From contig JAEYNP010000139.1 of NCBI GenBank assembly GCA_023412495.1, positions 1-64,000 of the forward strand: a stretch of DNA of 64,000 nt. The letters are read 5' to 3'. Shown here piece after piece: positions 1 to 5,734 of the stretch. The stretch's first letter is position 1; each line of letters opens with the position of its first letter. The notes beneath the pieces are model-generated. The model had not been told where the DNA came from, searched no databases, and saw nothing but the letters and a program-made list of their open reading frames with translations. Both the position numbers and the translations under genes were made by a program. Origin of the DNA: Pseudomonadota bacterium. Lineage in GTDB: Bacteria > Desulfobacterota > Desulfobulbia > Desulfobulbales > Desulfocapsaceae.

Positions 1-111
1 TCGCGCAACACTCGGTACGGGCTGTTGGTTAGACTTTGCCCGATAAGGACTTCCTGCCCAGGAACTTAAGCAGGGCACCCTATAAGAAGCGCCAAGCTGT
101 GCTTGGCGCAC
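1..111 (-). other. Partial cassette; possible 5' end of a group II intron
   Basis: On the minus strand this partial cassette begins just inside the R' box of the attC at 109-170. It starts GTGCGCC, then a perfect hairpin (GCGCCAAGC / GCTTGGCGC), then TATAGGGTG. Group II introns start GUGYG and many have a similar early hairpin and a UAUAGGGUG-like stretch, and group IIC introns are known to target attC sites. The window ends before any reverse transcriptase or catalytic domain V could be seen, so this is only a resemblance. It could equally be an ordinary cassette with a stem-loop leader. Confidence 0.3.
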
Positions 112-170
112 TAACGTTGCGATAACCGGCTCGCGCTGTTTGCGGGTCCGCGTTTATTGGTTTGTTGGGC
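109..170 (-). repeat. attC site A (downstream of the DUF2971 cassette)
   Basis: Minus-strand R'' box is GCCCAAC (164-170) and R' box is GTTAGTG (109-115), 62 bp in all. The inner arms pair around GCGCTGTTTGCGGG. The R'' box matches the start box of the same cassette (GTTGGGC at 1032-1038), which fixes the cassette as 115-1037. Confidence 0.8.
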
Positions 171-176
171 AAATTT

Positions 177-983
177 TTATTCTTCCATGTCTTTGGTGTT
201 GCTAAAAAATTGCTCACATTCAGAACATTTTTTTGTTGTATTCAAGGATTTAAAATTTGAAAATTCCTGCTGTGAAATATTACTACGGTTTATGGCAATA
301 TTATTCATTTCTAGCGCATCAAGGACATTTCGCAATTCTCGTTCTGTATTATCAAAATTATATGTTGGCCCAACGGTGATTGATTTAATTGGATGAATAT
401 CATTGTCAGTCCGAAACGGTAATACAAAATAATTGACTGACCCCACTGTTTTAATTGGACTGCCATCTTTCAAATACAATACAAGTCTTGTTTCTTGTTC
501 AGGGCAAAATTCAGACTTTTTGTATATAGTTGCTAAATGAGTCAAAGCATCGACTGGAATAGTATATCCAATGTCATTGTTGCAATTACTATAGGCCTTT
601 TCTATGAATGATTTTTGTCTAGTTAAGCAATATTCACAACGTAAAAAATTTGAATAAGCTTTTATGTACCCGTAGGCACGTTGTTGATAACCTACCATGC
701 CATTCAAAGCTGTTTTTGAAAATCCAATATTAAATTCACCATAGTTTTCCCATAAGTACGATCTGTCGAAATCTTCGCAAAAGCAACTCACGAAAATGTT
801 ATTGCTAAATTGTGATAACGCATTCTCAAGATCATTGAAGGGCAATAACAATTCTTTAGCAATAAGAGATAGGGTATGTTTGAATTCAGAGATATCTTTG
901 AAATTAGAGATTTTTGTTAGCCATAATTGTTGTGTCTTTAGAATGCTTTTGAGTTTATCTATGCTGGTATAATGATATAGCAT
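177..983 (-). CDS. DUF2971 family protein (cassette gene)
   Basis: 268 aa. The N-terminus LYHYTSIDKLKSILKTQQLWLT is the hallmark opening of DUF2971 proteins, a family of unknown biochemical function common in defence and mobile regions. The middle has cysteine-containing blocks (VSCFCEDFDRSYLW; residues 70-80) and a conserved SYLWENYG-type motif followed by EYCLTRQK and EFCPEQETRLVL, all typical of the family. No signal peptide or membrane span is seen. The gene sits alone in its cassette, with the ATG 54 nt inside the cassette start and the stop just before attC A, the canonical orientation. There is no evident promoter, so expression probably depends on read-through or a cassette-borne promoter. 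Base composition is AT-rich compared with the core genes. Confidence 0.8.
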   Translation of the reverse strand: MLYHYTSIDKLKSILKTQQLWLTKISNFKDISEFKHTLSLIAKELLLPFNDLENALSQFSNNIFVSCFCEDFDRSYLWENYGEFNIGFSKTALNGMVGYQQRAYGYIKAYSNFLRCEYCLTRQKSFIEKAYSNCNNDIGYTIPVDALTHLATIYKKSEFCPEQETRLVLYLKDGSPIKTVGSVNYFVLPFRTDNDIHPIKSITVGPTYNFDNTERELRNVLDALEMNNIAINRSNISQQEFSNFKSLNTTKKCSECEQFFSNTKDMEE

Positions 984-1031
984 TTTACATTTTTTAAATG
1001 GCTAGAATGATGGGAAATTCATTTTTCATAT

Positions 1032-1095
1032 GCCCAACGTTAAGTTCAGGGGGAACCGCGCTCTTTGCGGTTTCCCCTGGAACGTTTTGTTAACT
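1032..1095 (-). repeat. attC site B
   Basis: Minus strand: R'' AGTTAAC (1089-1095), then AAAACGTTCCAGGGGAAACCGC, a loop, the matching arm, and CTTAACGTTGGGC containing R' (1032-1038). The AACTTAACGTTRRRY ending is what sets the array orientation. It belongs to the 204-bp cassette 1038-1241. Confidence 0.85.
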
Positions 1096-1215
1096 CAAAT
1101 AATTTCTTTTTGCTTCTATTGCAGTTGCTTTTATTGCTGTTGTCTTTGATGCTGTTTTTCTTTTGTTTTTATGCAGTTTTGCTTTTATGCCTTTATCACT
1201 TTTATTTCTTTTCAT
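1090..1215 (-). CDS. Lys/Ala-rich micro-ORF, cassette 2 (hypothetical)
   Basis: A 41-codon minus-strand ORF begins MKRNKSDKGIK, continues with K/A/T-rich sequence (TTAIKATAIEAK) and ends NYLS, with its stop codon inside the attC R'' box. An in-frame upstream ATG at 1230 would add MNAFG. Cassette 4 encodes a second ORF with the same first 11 residues and the same ATAI...NYLS ending, and cassette 5 shares MNAFGMKRN. The predicted peptide is strongly basic with no recognised domain. The DNA is a low-complexity A-rich repeat (AAAAGCA units), so reading-frame openness is partly expected by composition. Translation is therefore uncertain, but the two intact copies argue for it. Confidence 0.45.
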   Translation of the reverse strand: MKRNKSDKGIKAKLHKNKRKTASKTTAIKATAIEAKRNYLS

Positions 1216-1230
1216 GCCGAAGGCATTCAT
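1213..1230 (-). promoter_or_regulatory. Conserved cassette-leader hairpin (cassette 2)
   Basis: Reading minus, ATGCC-TTC-GGCAT forms a 5-bp stem with a 3-nt loop, 10-15 nt inside the cassette boundary and across the two candidate start codons. The same element opens cassettes 3, 4, 5, 7 and 8, with stem variants AGGCC/GGCCT that preserve pairing. It may regulate translation of the micro-ORF or have a structural role near the recombination site. Confidence 0.4.
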
Positions 1231-1235
1231 AAAAG

Positions 1236-1299
1236 AGTTAACGTTAAGTTCTGCGGGACCCGCGCTTTTTGCGGGTTCCGCAGCAACGACTTGTTGTGA
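1236..1299 (-). repeat. attC site C
   Basis: R'' TCACAAC (complement of 1293-1299) and R' GTTAACT (complement of 1236-1242) flank arms carrying GCGGGACCCGCG and its partner. It is the attC of cassette 3 (1242-1448). Confidence 0.85.
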
Positions 1300-1448
1300 A
1301 AATAATTTTTTTGTTTTTGTTGCTTTTGCTTTTAATCTTTTTGCTTTTATGCAGTTAATGCAGTTGCTTTTTCTTTTATGCAGTTGTCTTTTTTGTCTTT
1401 ATTGCTTTTATCTTGCTGTTAATCAGGCCGAAGGCCTTCTATTCACAA
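1242..1448 (-). other. Integron cassette 3, no intact ORF
   Basis: A 207-bp cassette built like cassettes 2 and 4: start box GTTGTGA, hairpin AGGCC-TTC-GGCCT at about 1432-1442, A-rich AAAAGCA repeats, and attC C. The micro-ORF frame (Ala-Phe-Gly, then Leu-Ile-Asn) is preceded in frame by TAG and lacks an ATG, and it stops early at ...TTA. It therefore looks like a degenerate copy, unless the RNA or DNA structure rather than a peptide is what matters. Confidence 0.6.
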
Positions 1449-1507
1449 CGTGGAGTTCAGGGGGAACCGCGCTCTTTGCGGTTTCCCCCTGGAACGTTTT
1501 GTTAACT
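1443..1507 (-). repeat. attC site D
   Basis: R'' AGTTAAC (complement of 1501-1507) and R' GTTGTGA (complement of 1443-1449), 65 bp. Its inner arms are nearly identical to attC B (AGGGGGAACCGCG / GCGGTTTCCCCCT). Confidence 0.85.
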
Positions 1508-1642
1508 CAAGTAATTTTCTTTTTCTTTTAATGCTGTTGCTTTTATTGCAGTTGCTTTTAATGCTGTTATTTCTTTTGCTTTTATGCAGTTTTGTTTTTT
1601 GCTTTTTTCTTTTATGCCTTTATCGCTTTTATTTCTTTTCAT
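1502..1642 (-). CDS. Lys/Ala-rich micro-ORF, cassette 4 (hypothetical)
   Basis: A 46-codon minus-strand ORF, again beginning MKRNKSDKGIK, with a K/A/T-rich centre (ALKATAIKATAL) and the ending NYLS, closed by a stop inside attC R''. The upstream ATG that gives MNAFG in cassette 2 is out of frame here, because the hairpin loop is TGAT instead of TTC. This points to the ATG at 1642 as the shared start. Homologous to the cassette 2 ORF, with internal insertions in multiples of three. Function unknown; a nucleic-acid-binding basic peptide is only a guess from composition. Confidence 0.45.
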   Translation of the reverse strand: MKRNKSDKGIKEKSKKQNCIKAKEITALKATAIKATALKEKENYLS

Positions 1643-1662
1643 GCCATCAGGCATTCATAAAG

Positions 1663-1726
1663 AGTTAACGTTGAGTTCTGCAGAACCCGCGCCCTTTGCG
1701 GGTTCCGCAGAAACTTTTTGTTAACT
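1663..1726 (-). repeat. attC site E
   Basis: R'' AGTTAAC and R' GTTAACT, with arms GCGGAACCCGC / GCGGGTTCTGC. It is the attC of the long cassette 5 (1669-2647). Confidence 0.85.
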
Positions 1727-1844
1727 CAAATAATTATTCTTTTTCTTTTATCTTTTATAATGCTTTAATTTCTTTTGCTTTTATGCAGTTTTGCTATTAT
1801 TTTATGCTTTGATCGTCTTTATCCATGCCGAAGGAATTCATCAT
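1727..1844 (-). pseudogene. Remnant of a Lys-rich micro-ORF cassette inside cassette 5
   Basis: Downstream of the thioesterase gene the minus strand reads ATGATGAATTCCTTCGGCATG, an altered copy of the cassette leader. A short frame (M-M-N-S-F-G-M-D-K...) stops at 1797, followed by the same A-rich repeat and the AATTATTTGAGTTAAC run into attC. A cassette leader lying inside a cassette suggests that cassette 5 arose by fusion of two cassettes with loss of the attC between them. Confidence 0.45.
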
Positions 1845-1879
1845 GCCGAGCCTCCGCGAGGCATTTTGCAAGCGGATGG

Positions 1880-2428
1880 TCAACTAATGTCTAAAGAAGA
1901 AGACACTTCATTGTACGAGTCAATGTCTTCTTTAAATTGATTCATTACCCAATCGGGAGGTGGCTTGTCTTTAAAATCATAACCAATTGCTCTAAAAACG
2001 TCAGGAACAGGAACTATTTTATCTTGTCGCCATGCTGCAAATCTTGTTGTTCCAATGGCATACAATTCTTTATCACGCAAAAACAGGTGTTTATGATAGA
2101 ACCATTTCTCATCCCATCCAGCAAATGAGACTTTTAAATTAAATGGTGCCCATAATTTCAAATGCCTGCGGCAAATATATTTTTGAGATACTGCAACTGG
2201 AGTCCATTTTTGAGACAGAATTGTTTTAGGAAAATTAGTTCGCGTGCACAATAACCAACTCGAAAGATACATATAAGCTGGATACTGGAAACCACTCATA
2301 ATCCTCATGCCATCACAATCAAAGAGTCTCACTCTCAATGGCATTACTACTTCATCTTCAATATCAGTTAACTGCTTTTTTGAATTAGTGATAAGAGTTG
2401 AGGCTATTTTGTACCATATGTAATACAT
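1880..2428 (-). CDS. Hotdog-fold acyl-CoA thioesterase-like protein (cassette gene)
   Basis: 182 aa. The pattern MPLRVRLFDCDGMRIMSGFQYPAYM (residues 29-53), then KWTPVAVSQKYICRRHLKLWAPF and GWDEKWFYHKHLFLRDKELYAIG, matches the 4HBT_2/THEM6-like thioesterase family. In that family a R-x-x-D-x-D-x-N-x-H motif precedes the central helix; here the equivalent reads LFDCDGMRIMSG, so the usual Asn/His positions are altered. A cytosolic enzyme hydrolysing an acyl-CoA or similar thioester is inferred; the substrate is unknown. It is the main gene of cassette 5 and lies in the canonical orientation. Confidence 0.65.
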   Translation of the reverse strand: MYYIWYKIASTLITNSKKQLTDIEDEVVMPLRVRLFDCDGMRIMSGFQYPAYMYLSSWLLCTRTNFPKTILSQKWTPVAVSQKYICRRHLKLWAPFNLKVSFAGWDEKWFYHKHLFLRDKELYAIGTTRFAAWRQDKIVPVPDVFRAIGYDFKDKPPPDWVMNQFKEDIDSYNEVSSSLDIS

Positions 2429-2524
2429 TGCGGCCCCCTAAATGAATTGTTAAATAAATACGATGCCCCTCCAAATTAAGTTACTATTTTTCTATACCTT
2501 CAAAATATCACTGAGATCAATTTA

Positions 2525-2620
2525 TTAATTATCAATTCTATAAGTTTCAGTCTCTTCACATCTTGATTTAGCTCTTAAGGGATCTACAGATCTCCATTTT
2601 TTTGTTGTATTTCTTTTCAT
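2525..2620 (-). CDS. Micro-ORF with MKRN start, cassette 5 (hypothetical)
   Basis: A 31-codon ORF (36 codons if the ATG at 2635 is used, giving MNAFG first) opens with the same leader and hairpin as cassettes 2 and 4, then diverges into TTKKWRSVDPLRAK and ends without the NYLS tail. It lies between the cassette start and the thioesterase gene, so it could act as a leader peptide. Conservation is limited to the first residues and the DNA hairpin. Confidence 0.3.
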   Translation of the reverse strand: MKRNTTKKWRSVDPLRAKSRCEETETYRIDN

Positions 2621-2641
2621 GCCGAAGGCATTCATCAAAAG

Positions 2642-2705
2642 AGTTAACGTCCGGCTCACCGGACCCGCGCTCTTTGCGGGTTCCGTGTGGAGCCGGTTGT
2701 TATAG
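2642..2705 (-). repeat. attC site F
   Basis: R'' CTATAAC and R' GTTAACT. The long arms CCGGCTC...GAGCCGG and CGGACCCGCG/CGCGGGTTCCG are well paired. It is the attC of cassette 6 (2648-3488). Confidence 0.85.
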
Positions 2706-3185
2706 AATTGTTTCATTTATTCTTTCTATAAATTTTGAAGCGTTGTAACATCTTATTTTCAATGAGCCAGATTCTGTATTAATGCTGGCAATACCGGTCA
2801 ATACACCGAATTCCTTTTTTACGTTTACTATATCTTTTAAAGGTATTTCTACAGCATCAACATTTGACTGAAGGGCGGTATTTAATTTGTTTGGTTCGAA
2901 AATTATACTCTTCGACGTAAGGTAAACATTTCCACCTACCCACAATCCTCCCAGCATTTTTTTGAAGGCTCCAATAACGCTTGCGAAAGCAATTGCTCCG
3001 CCCAAACCACTTGAAATGAAGGACGCAAAATATGCTGAAAAATTAGGTGTTGCGCCTACAATTTTTGCATTACATACCTTTTTTTCAAGAATGTCTTGTC
3101 CATTTATTCGATTCAAAAAACTACCTCTTGATATAATTTTTTTATGGATGGATTTTATAGGACTTTTCTTTAACACTATTGGCAA
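2700..3185 (-). CDS. Small protein with a PH/GRAM-like C-terminal domain (cassette gene)
   Basis: 161 aa, not assigned to a named family. Residues 45-80 form a Gly/Ala-rich hydrophobic stretch (ASFISSGLGGAIAFASVIGAF), which could be a membrane-associated segment. The C-terminal half (GGNVYLTSKSIIFEPN..., EIPLKDIVNVKKEFG..., GSLKIRCYNASKFIERI) has the strand pattern of GRAM/bacterial PH-like domains, where a protein is 'seen' as Y-x-T-x-x-x-I-x-F followed by I-x-L-x-x-I. The start overlaps the preceding nucleotidyltransferase by 44 nt; a later start is possible. The stop codon lies in the attC R'' region. Confidence 0.55.
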   Translation of the reverse strand: MPIVLKKSPIKSIHKKIISRGSFLNRINGQDILEKKVCNAKIVGATPNFSAYFASFISSGLGGAIAFASVIGAFKKMLGGLWVGGNVYLTSKSIIFEPNKLNTALQSNVDAVEIPLKDIVNVKKEFGVLTGIASINTESGSLKIRCYNASKFIERINETIL

Positions 3186-3471
3186 CTATACCATTCTCAT
3201 CAATGATTATTTCTAAATGAATATTCAATCTGGTTAAGTTCTTAAAAAAATATTGCAGGGTATCTCCGCAGTATGTCCACAACTTGGAAATATCGCATTT
3301 ATCTAATATCTTTAATGCTACATCATAATCACTTTCACTTCTTGACGTAGATTTAGCTCTGGAACCATAAAGATAAACTTCGATTCGCCTATTAAGCAAA
3401 AATGATAATAAAATTGATGCTTTTTTCAGCTCTGCCCATTCTTCATCGGTTATATCCATTAGTAATCGCAT
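3142..3471 (-). CDS. MNT-type nucleotidyltransferase (cassette gene)
   Basis: 109 aa. VYLYGSRAKSTSRSESDYDVAL (about residues 32-53) is the G-S-x10-D-x-D signature of the minimal (MNT) nucleotidyltransferase fold; the paired Asp residues bind metal. MNT proteins often act as antitoxins of HEPN toxins through AMPylation, but no HEPN partner is in this cassette. Its neighbour is instead the PH/GRAM-like protein, overlapped by 44 nt. The start ATG lies about 17 nt inside the cassette boundary. The two genes are probably co-transcribed as one cassette unit. Confidence 0.75.
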   Translation of the reverse strand: MRLLMDITDEEWAELKKASILLSFLLNRRIEVYLYGSRAKSTSRSESDYDVALKILDKCDISKLWTYCGDTLQYFFKNLTRLNIHLEIIIDENGIVANSVKEKSYKIHP

Positions 3472-3482
3472 TCAAATTAGAT

Positions 3483-3546
3483 CTATAACGTGAAGCTCAC
3501 CGGACCGGCGCTGTTTGCCGGGTCCGAGTGAAGCGATTTGTTGTCG
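3483..3546 (-). repeat. attC site G
   Basis: R'' CGACAAC and R' GTTATAG, with arms CTCACCGGACCGGCG / CGCCGGGTCCGAGTG in imperfect pairing. It is the attC of cassette 7 (3489-3704). Confidence 0.85.
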
Positions 3547-3698
3547 AAAAATCTGCTTTTGTTTTTGCTATTAATGCTTTTAGTTTCTTTGCTTTTGCAG
3601 TTATGCAGTTTTCAATTTTGCTTCTTTGTAAGCTCTTGCCTAAGAATACTTCCATTTTTTGCTTTTATTGCTTTTATCAGGCCGTAGGCCTTCGATAT
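3547..3698 (-). other. Body of integron cassette 7, no convincing ORF
   Basis: Begins with the cassette hairpin AGGCC-TAC-GGCCT (about 3682-3694 on plus), then A-rich AAAAGCA repeats. A frame homologous to the micro-ORFs (Ala-Tyr-Gly-Leu-Ile-Lys-Ala) could start only at TTG in the R' box and ends after about 35 codons. It is most likely a degenerate member of the same cassette family. Confidence 0.5.
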
Positions 3699-3786
3699 CG
3701 ACAACGTGGAGTTAAGCGGCGCGGCAAGGGCGCATTTAAATAAATACCCCGACCTTAATCGCGTCCGCTTGAATGATTTGTTAAGT
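3699..3786 (-). repeat. attC site H (longest, 88 bp)
   Basis: R'' ACTTAAC and R' GTTGTCG at the ends. The interior is longer and differs from the other sites (arms AAGCGGC/GCCGCTT-like around AAGGGCGCATTTAAATAAATACCCCG). It belongs to cassette 8 (3705-3904). Confidence 0.7.
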
Positions 3787-3898
3787 CAAATAATTTTTTT
3801 CTTTTAATGCAGTTGTCTTTAATGTTTTTTGTTTTTTGCTTTTCTACAGTTTGCTTTTTATGTTTTTACTTCTTTTATGCCGAAGGCATTCATAAAAG
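3787..3898 (-). other. Body of integron cassette 8, broken micro-ORF
   Basis: The leader and hairpin (ATGCC-TTC-GGCAT) are intact and an ATG-initiated frame gives MNAFG, then IKEVKT, and stops at 3858. Downstream A-rich repeats and an AATTATTTGACTTAAC ending resemble cassettes 2 and 4 but in other frames. This is the cassette nearest to where attI would be. Confidence 0.5.
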
Positions 3899-4241
3899 AC
3901 TTAACGTTTAATAGACAGAATCTGCTTTTCGGGGAGACAGAGCATCTCCAAATAGCTTTCGTCAACTCCGTGTCCACGACAGATTTTTTCTCCGCCTTCT
4001 CTTTTTATCGCCCTATGTCAGAGAAATGTCAGATTTTTCCCCTATAGTAAGAGAGGCTGAGGAAGAGCACAAGCTAAAACTTCAAGTAGCAACTGTTCGT
4101 CCTTTTGGGTGTATTGCATTGATATGACGAGTCTATATATCAGGAAGGATTTGTTCGTTCCCATGGATCGATTATCTATCGGAAAGAGCATTGTTGCATG
4201 TTTTCGTTCCGCTTTCTGATGAAATATTACCTGTTGAACGG
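3899..4241. other. Right edge of the array and 336 bp of unassigned DNA
   Basis: The last R' box (GTTAAGT on minus, 3899-3905) has no paired R'' box to its right: the next 60-100 bp (AATAGACAGAATCTGCTTTTC...) are not attC-like. It could be an attI site or a truncated attC. The rest, up to the IS66 left inverted repeat, contains only a weak 109-codon minus frame (4042-4371) that runs into the IS and resembles nothing known. No integrase gene is present. Confidence 0.4.
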
Positions 4242-4256
4242 GTAACCGTTCACCGG
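4242..4256 (+). repeat. IS66 left terminal inverted repeat
   Basis: A 15-bp perfect partner of 6666-6680. Just outside it, the sequence ACCTGTTGAACG shows no duplication of the right flank. Confidence 0.7.
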
Positions 4257-4306
4257 GATAAATGAACCCGGCGCGCTGCTGTCCAAATGGTGCGTGGTAA
4301 AAGGAA

Positions 4307-5734
4307 TTAATTCGGCAAAGACAAGGGCAAACAAGGTAGGGGATGTTTGACAGAGAAGGAAGCTTCGACAAGCTTCGTCAGAAACTCGAAGGCATTGATT
4401 CTATGAAGCTGGCAGGTCCTAACGACAGTCAACAAACGCCCGGTAAATTGCTCACCGATTTGCGATTGAGACCCGAAACAGATTTTCCGCCATTGCACGG
4501 CAGGCCTAATGGCCCGTTCGGCGCTATTGTTGGTGGGTTGGACACCATCATGTTCGAGAAAGGTGAAAAGGTGCTGCCAGTTGTCAAGCAGCCGTTTCGT
4601 TCGAGTCTGTACTCTTGGGTCGGAACTGTAGCGGAAAATGACGCAGAAATCGTGCATCCGTTCCCGCATGGGCAGAGTGTCGAGCACCAATTGTGCCCTG
4701 GAACCGCCGGAAGCCAAGAAAGCATGCCAGAGGGAGAATACTGCCTCCATTTCGCTGCGCATATTCCTAGCAAAGCTATAAGCATGAGGGCTTGACCGAT
4801 CTTCCTCGAGAGCTTTCAGCTTGCGGATGATATGCGCCCAGCAGAGTTGGCGGAGGCCGTTTTTGTGGTAGCTTGCATAGGCCGAATGATCGTCGCTGGT
4901 AATGACCCCGAAGAAGGAATCGCCAAGCACTTCTCGCAGCACTTTGGCACCGCGACTGGGAGATACATGAAAGAGGACGGCCCTTGGAGCGACAAAAGCC
5001 CAGAGAAAGCGACTTTTGCCTTGGTATTTCCAGCCGGTTTCATCGATATTGAGGGACAGGGCTGAAGCGGCATACCGTTTGATGGCTCCGACCACCGGCA
5101 AACAGGCCTTGGAGACACGTTCGGCAGCATTGCAGACGGCACCTGTGGAGATGGTGATACCAAAGAGCGATTGCATAATCTCAGTAATTCCCCTGCGGGT
5201 GACGCGATGCACTGAGGCCAGATAGGCGATGGCTGCGTGGGTTCGCGGGCCGAAATTTGATTGGGACACATGTTCGGGTAATGAGGCGGCAGTGCTGTGA
5301 CCGCACTGACAAAGTAACGAGTGGCAGCGATACTCCTCTTTGGAAGGGACGAGCACCGGCAGATCAAAAACCTGGTGCCGTATCGGCCCCACGAAAGGGT
5401 TGATAAGGGTTTCTGAAAAAGGGCTTCGGCAATATTCGCAACGCTCTGGATAGATATCATGGATTTTATCCATTGCCTCTGCCGGCAAGAGTTTCCGGTT
5501 TTTGCCCTTGTGGCCGGGCTGACCACCCTGTTTGCGTATGCTTTTTGTCTTGTTTTTCACCTTTTTCATGCCGGGTGGATCGGAAGAAGGTGGGCGCGAG
5601 GAGTTAGAAGAATTTCTGGACAGGCTGGCAACGCTCTGTTCGAGTTTACGGATATGGGCGGCAAAGGACAGGAGTTGTTCGATGACCGCCTCCCTGCCGG
5701 CATCGTAGATACGTTCGGCTTCCTGTCTATCCAT
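4307..5734 (-). CDS. tnpC: IS66 family transposase (TnpC, DDE)
   Basis: 475 aa, about the full family length. The N-terminal leucine-zipper-like helix (residues 10-40) and the NSSNSSRPPSSD segment (41-52) are standard for IS66 TnpC. A zinc-binding region follows with C99-x2-C102 and C137...C142-x-C144. The catalytic DDE residues are visible: D231 in NIDETGW, D281/D282 in ITSDDHSAY, and E406 in NNSAERAIRP. The start overlaps the stop of the upstream DruA-like gene by 8 nt, so translation is probably coupled. It appears intact; the C-terminal ~17 residues (SVKHPLPCLPLSLPN) look atypical. Confidence 0.92.
   Translation of the reverse strand: MDRQEAERIYDAGREAVIEQLLSFAAHIRKLEQSVASLSRNSSNSSRPPSSDPPGMKKVKNKTKSIRKQGGQPGHKGKNRKLLPAEAMDKIHDIYPERCEYCRSPFSETLINPFVGPIRHQVFDLPVLVPSKEEYRCHSLLCQCGHSTAASLPEHVSQSNFGPRTHAAIAYLASVHRVTRRGITEIMQSLFGITISTGAVCNAAERVSKACLPVVGAIKRYAASALSLNIDETGWKYQGKSRFLWAFVAPRAVLFHVSPSRGAKVLREVLGDSFFGVITSDDHSAYASYHKNGLRQLCWAHIIRKLKALEEDRSSPHAYSFARNMRSEMEAVFSLWHAFLASGGSRAQLVLDTLPMRERMHDFCVIFRYSSDPRVQTRTKRLLDNWQHLFTFLEHDGVQPTNNSAERAIRPAVQWRKICFGSQSQIGEQFTGRLLTVVRTCQLHRINAFEFLTKLVEASFSVKHPLPCLPLSLPN

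Larger units (their letters stand above)
109..3905 (-). mobile_element. Chromosomal integron cassette array (8 attC sites, no integrase seen)
   Basis: Eight imperfect palindromes recur (at 109, 1032, 1236, 1443, 1663, 2642, 3483 and 3699). Each is bounded by GTTRRRY-like and RYYYAAC-like 7-mers, with an inner GC-rich arm around a CTTTTTGCG/CTCTTTGCG-type loop. The decisive evidence is that the 7-mer at one end of every cassette is the exact reverse complement of the 7-mer at its other end: GTTGGGC/GCCCAAC, GTTAACT/AGTTAAC, GTTGTGA/TCACAAC, GTTATAG/CTATAAC, GTTGTCG/CGACAAC, GTTAAGT/ACTTAAC. The R' side reads TTAACGTTRRRY on the minus strand, and all recognisable cassette genes are minus-strand, so the array runs right to left. 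An integrase would be expected to the right of 3905, but an IS66 element and transposase debris lie there instead. Confidence 0.85.

Noticed and set aside
1213..1230. Cassette hairpin as a Rho-independent terminator
   Set aside because: The stem is short (5 bp) and on the coding strand it is followed by A-rich, not T-rich, sequence.
1163..1668. Leu/Phe-rich plus-strand frames (1163-1531, 1450-1668)
   Set aside because: They are the complement of the A-rich cassette DNA, run through attC sites, and have no start signals; the minus strand carries the conserved frames.
109..3786. Reading the repeats as a CRISPR array
   Set aside because: The repeat units are diverse 60-90-bp palindromes with complementary end boxes, and the spacers range from about 140 to 920 bp and hold genes. 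There are no cas genes.
109..3905. Reading the array on the plus strand
   Set aside because: The boundary 7-mers fit either way, but the AACTTAACGTTRRRY end and the direction of all clear cassette genes favour the minus strand.
4042..4371. 109-codon minus frame across the IS66 left end
   Set aside because: It crosses the inverted repeat and overlaps the tnpC 3' end in another frame; no homology recognised.
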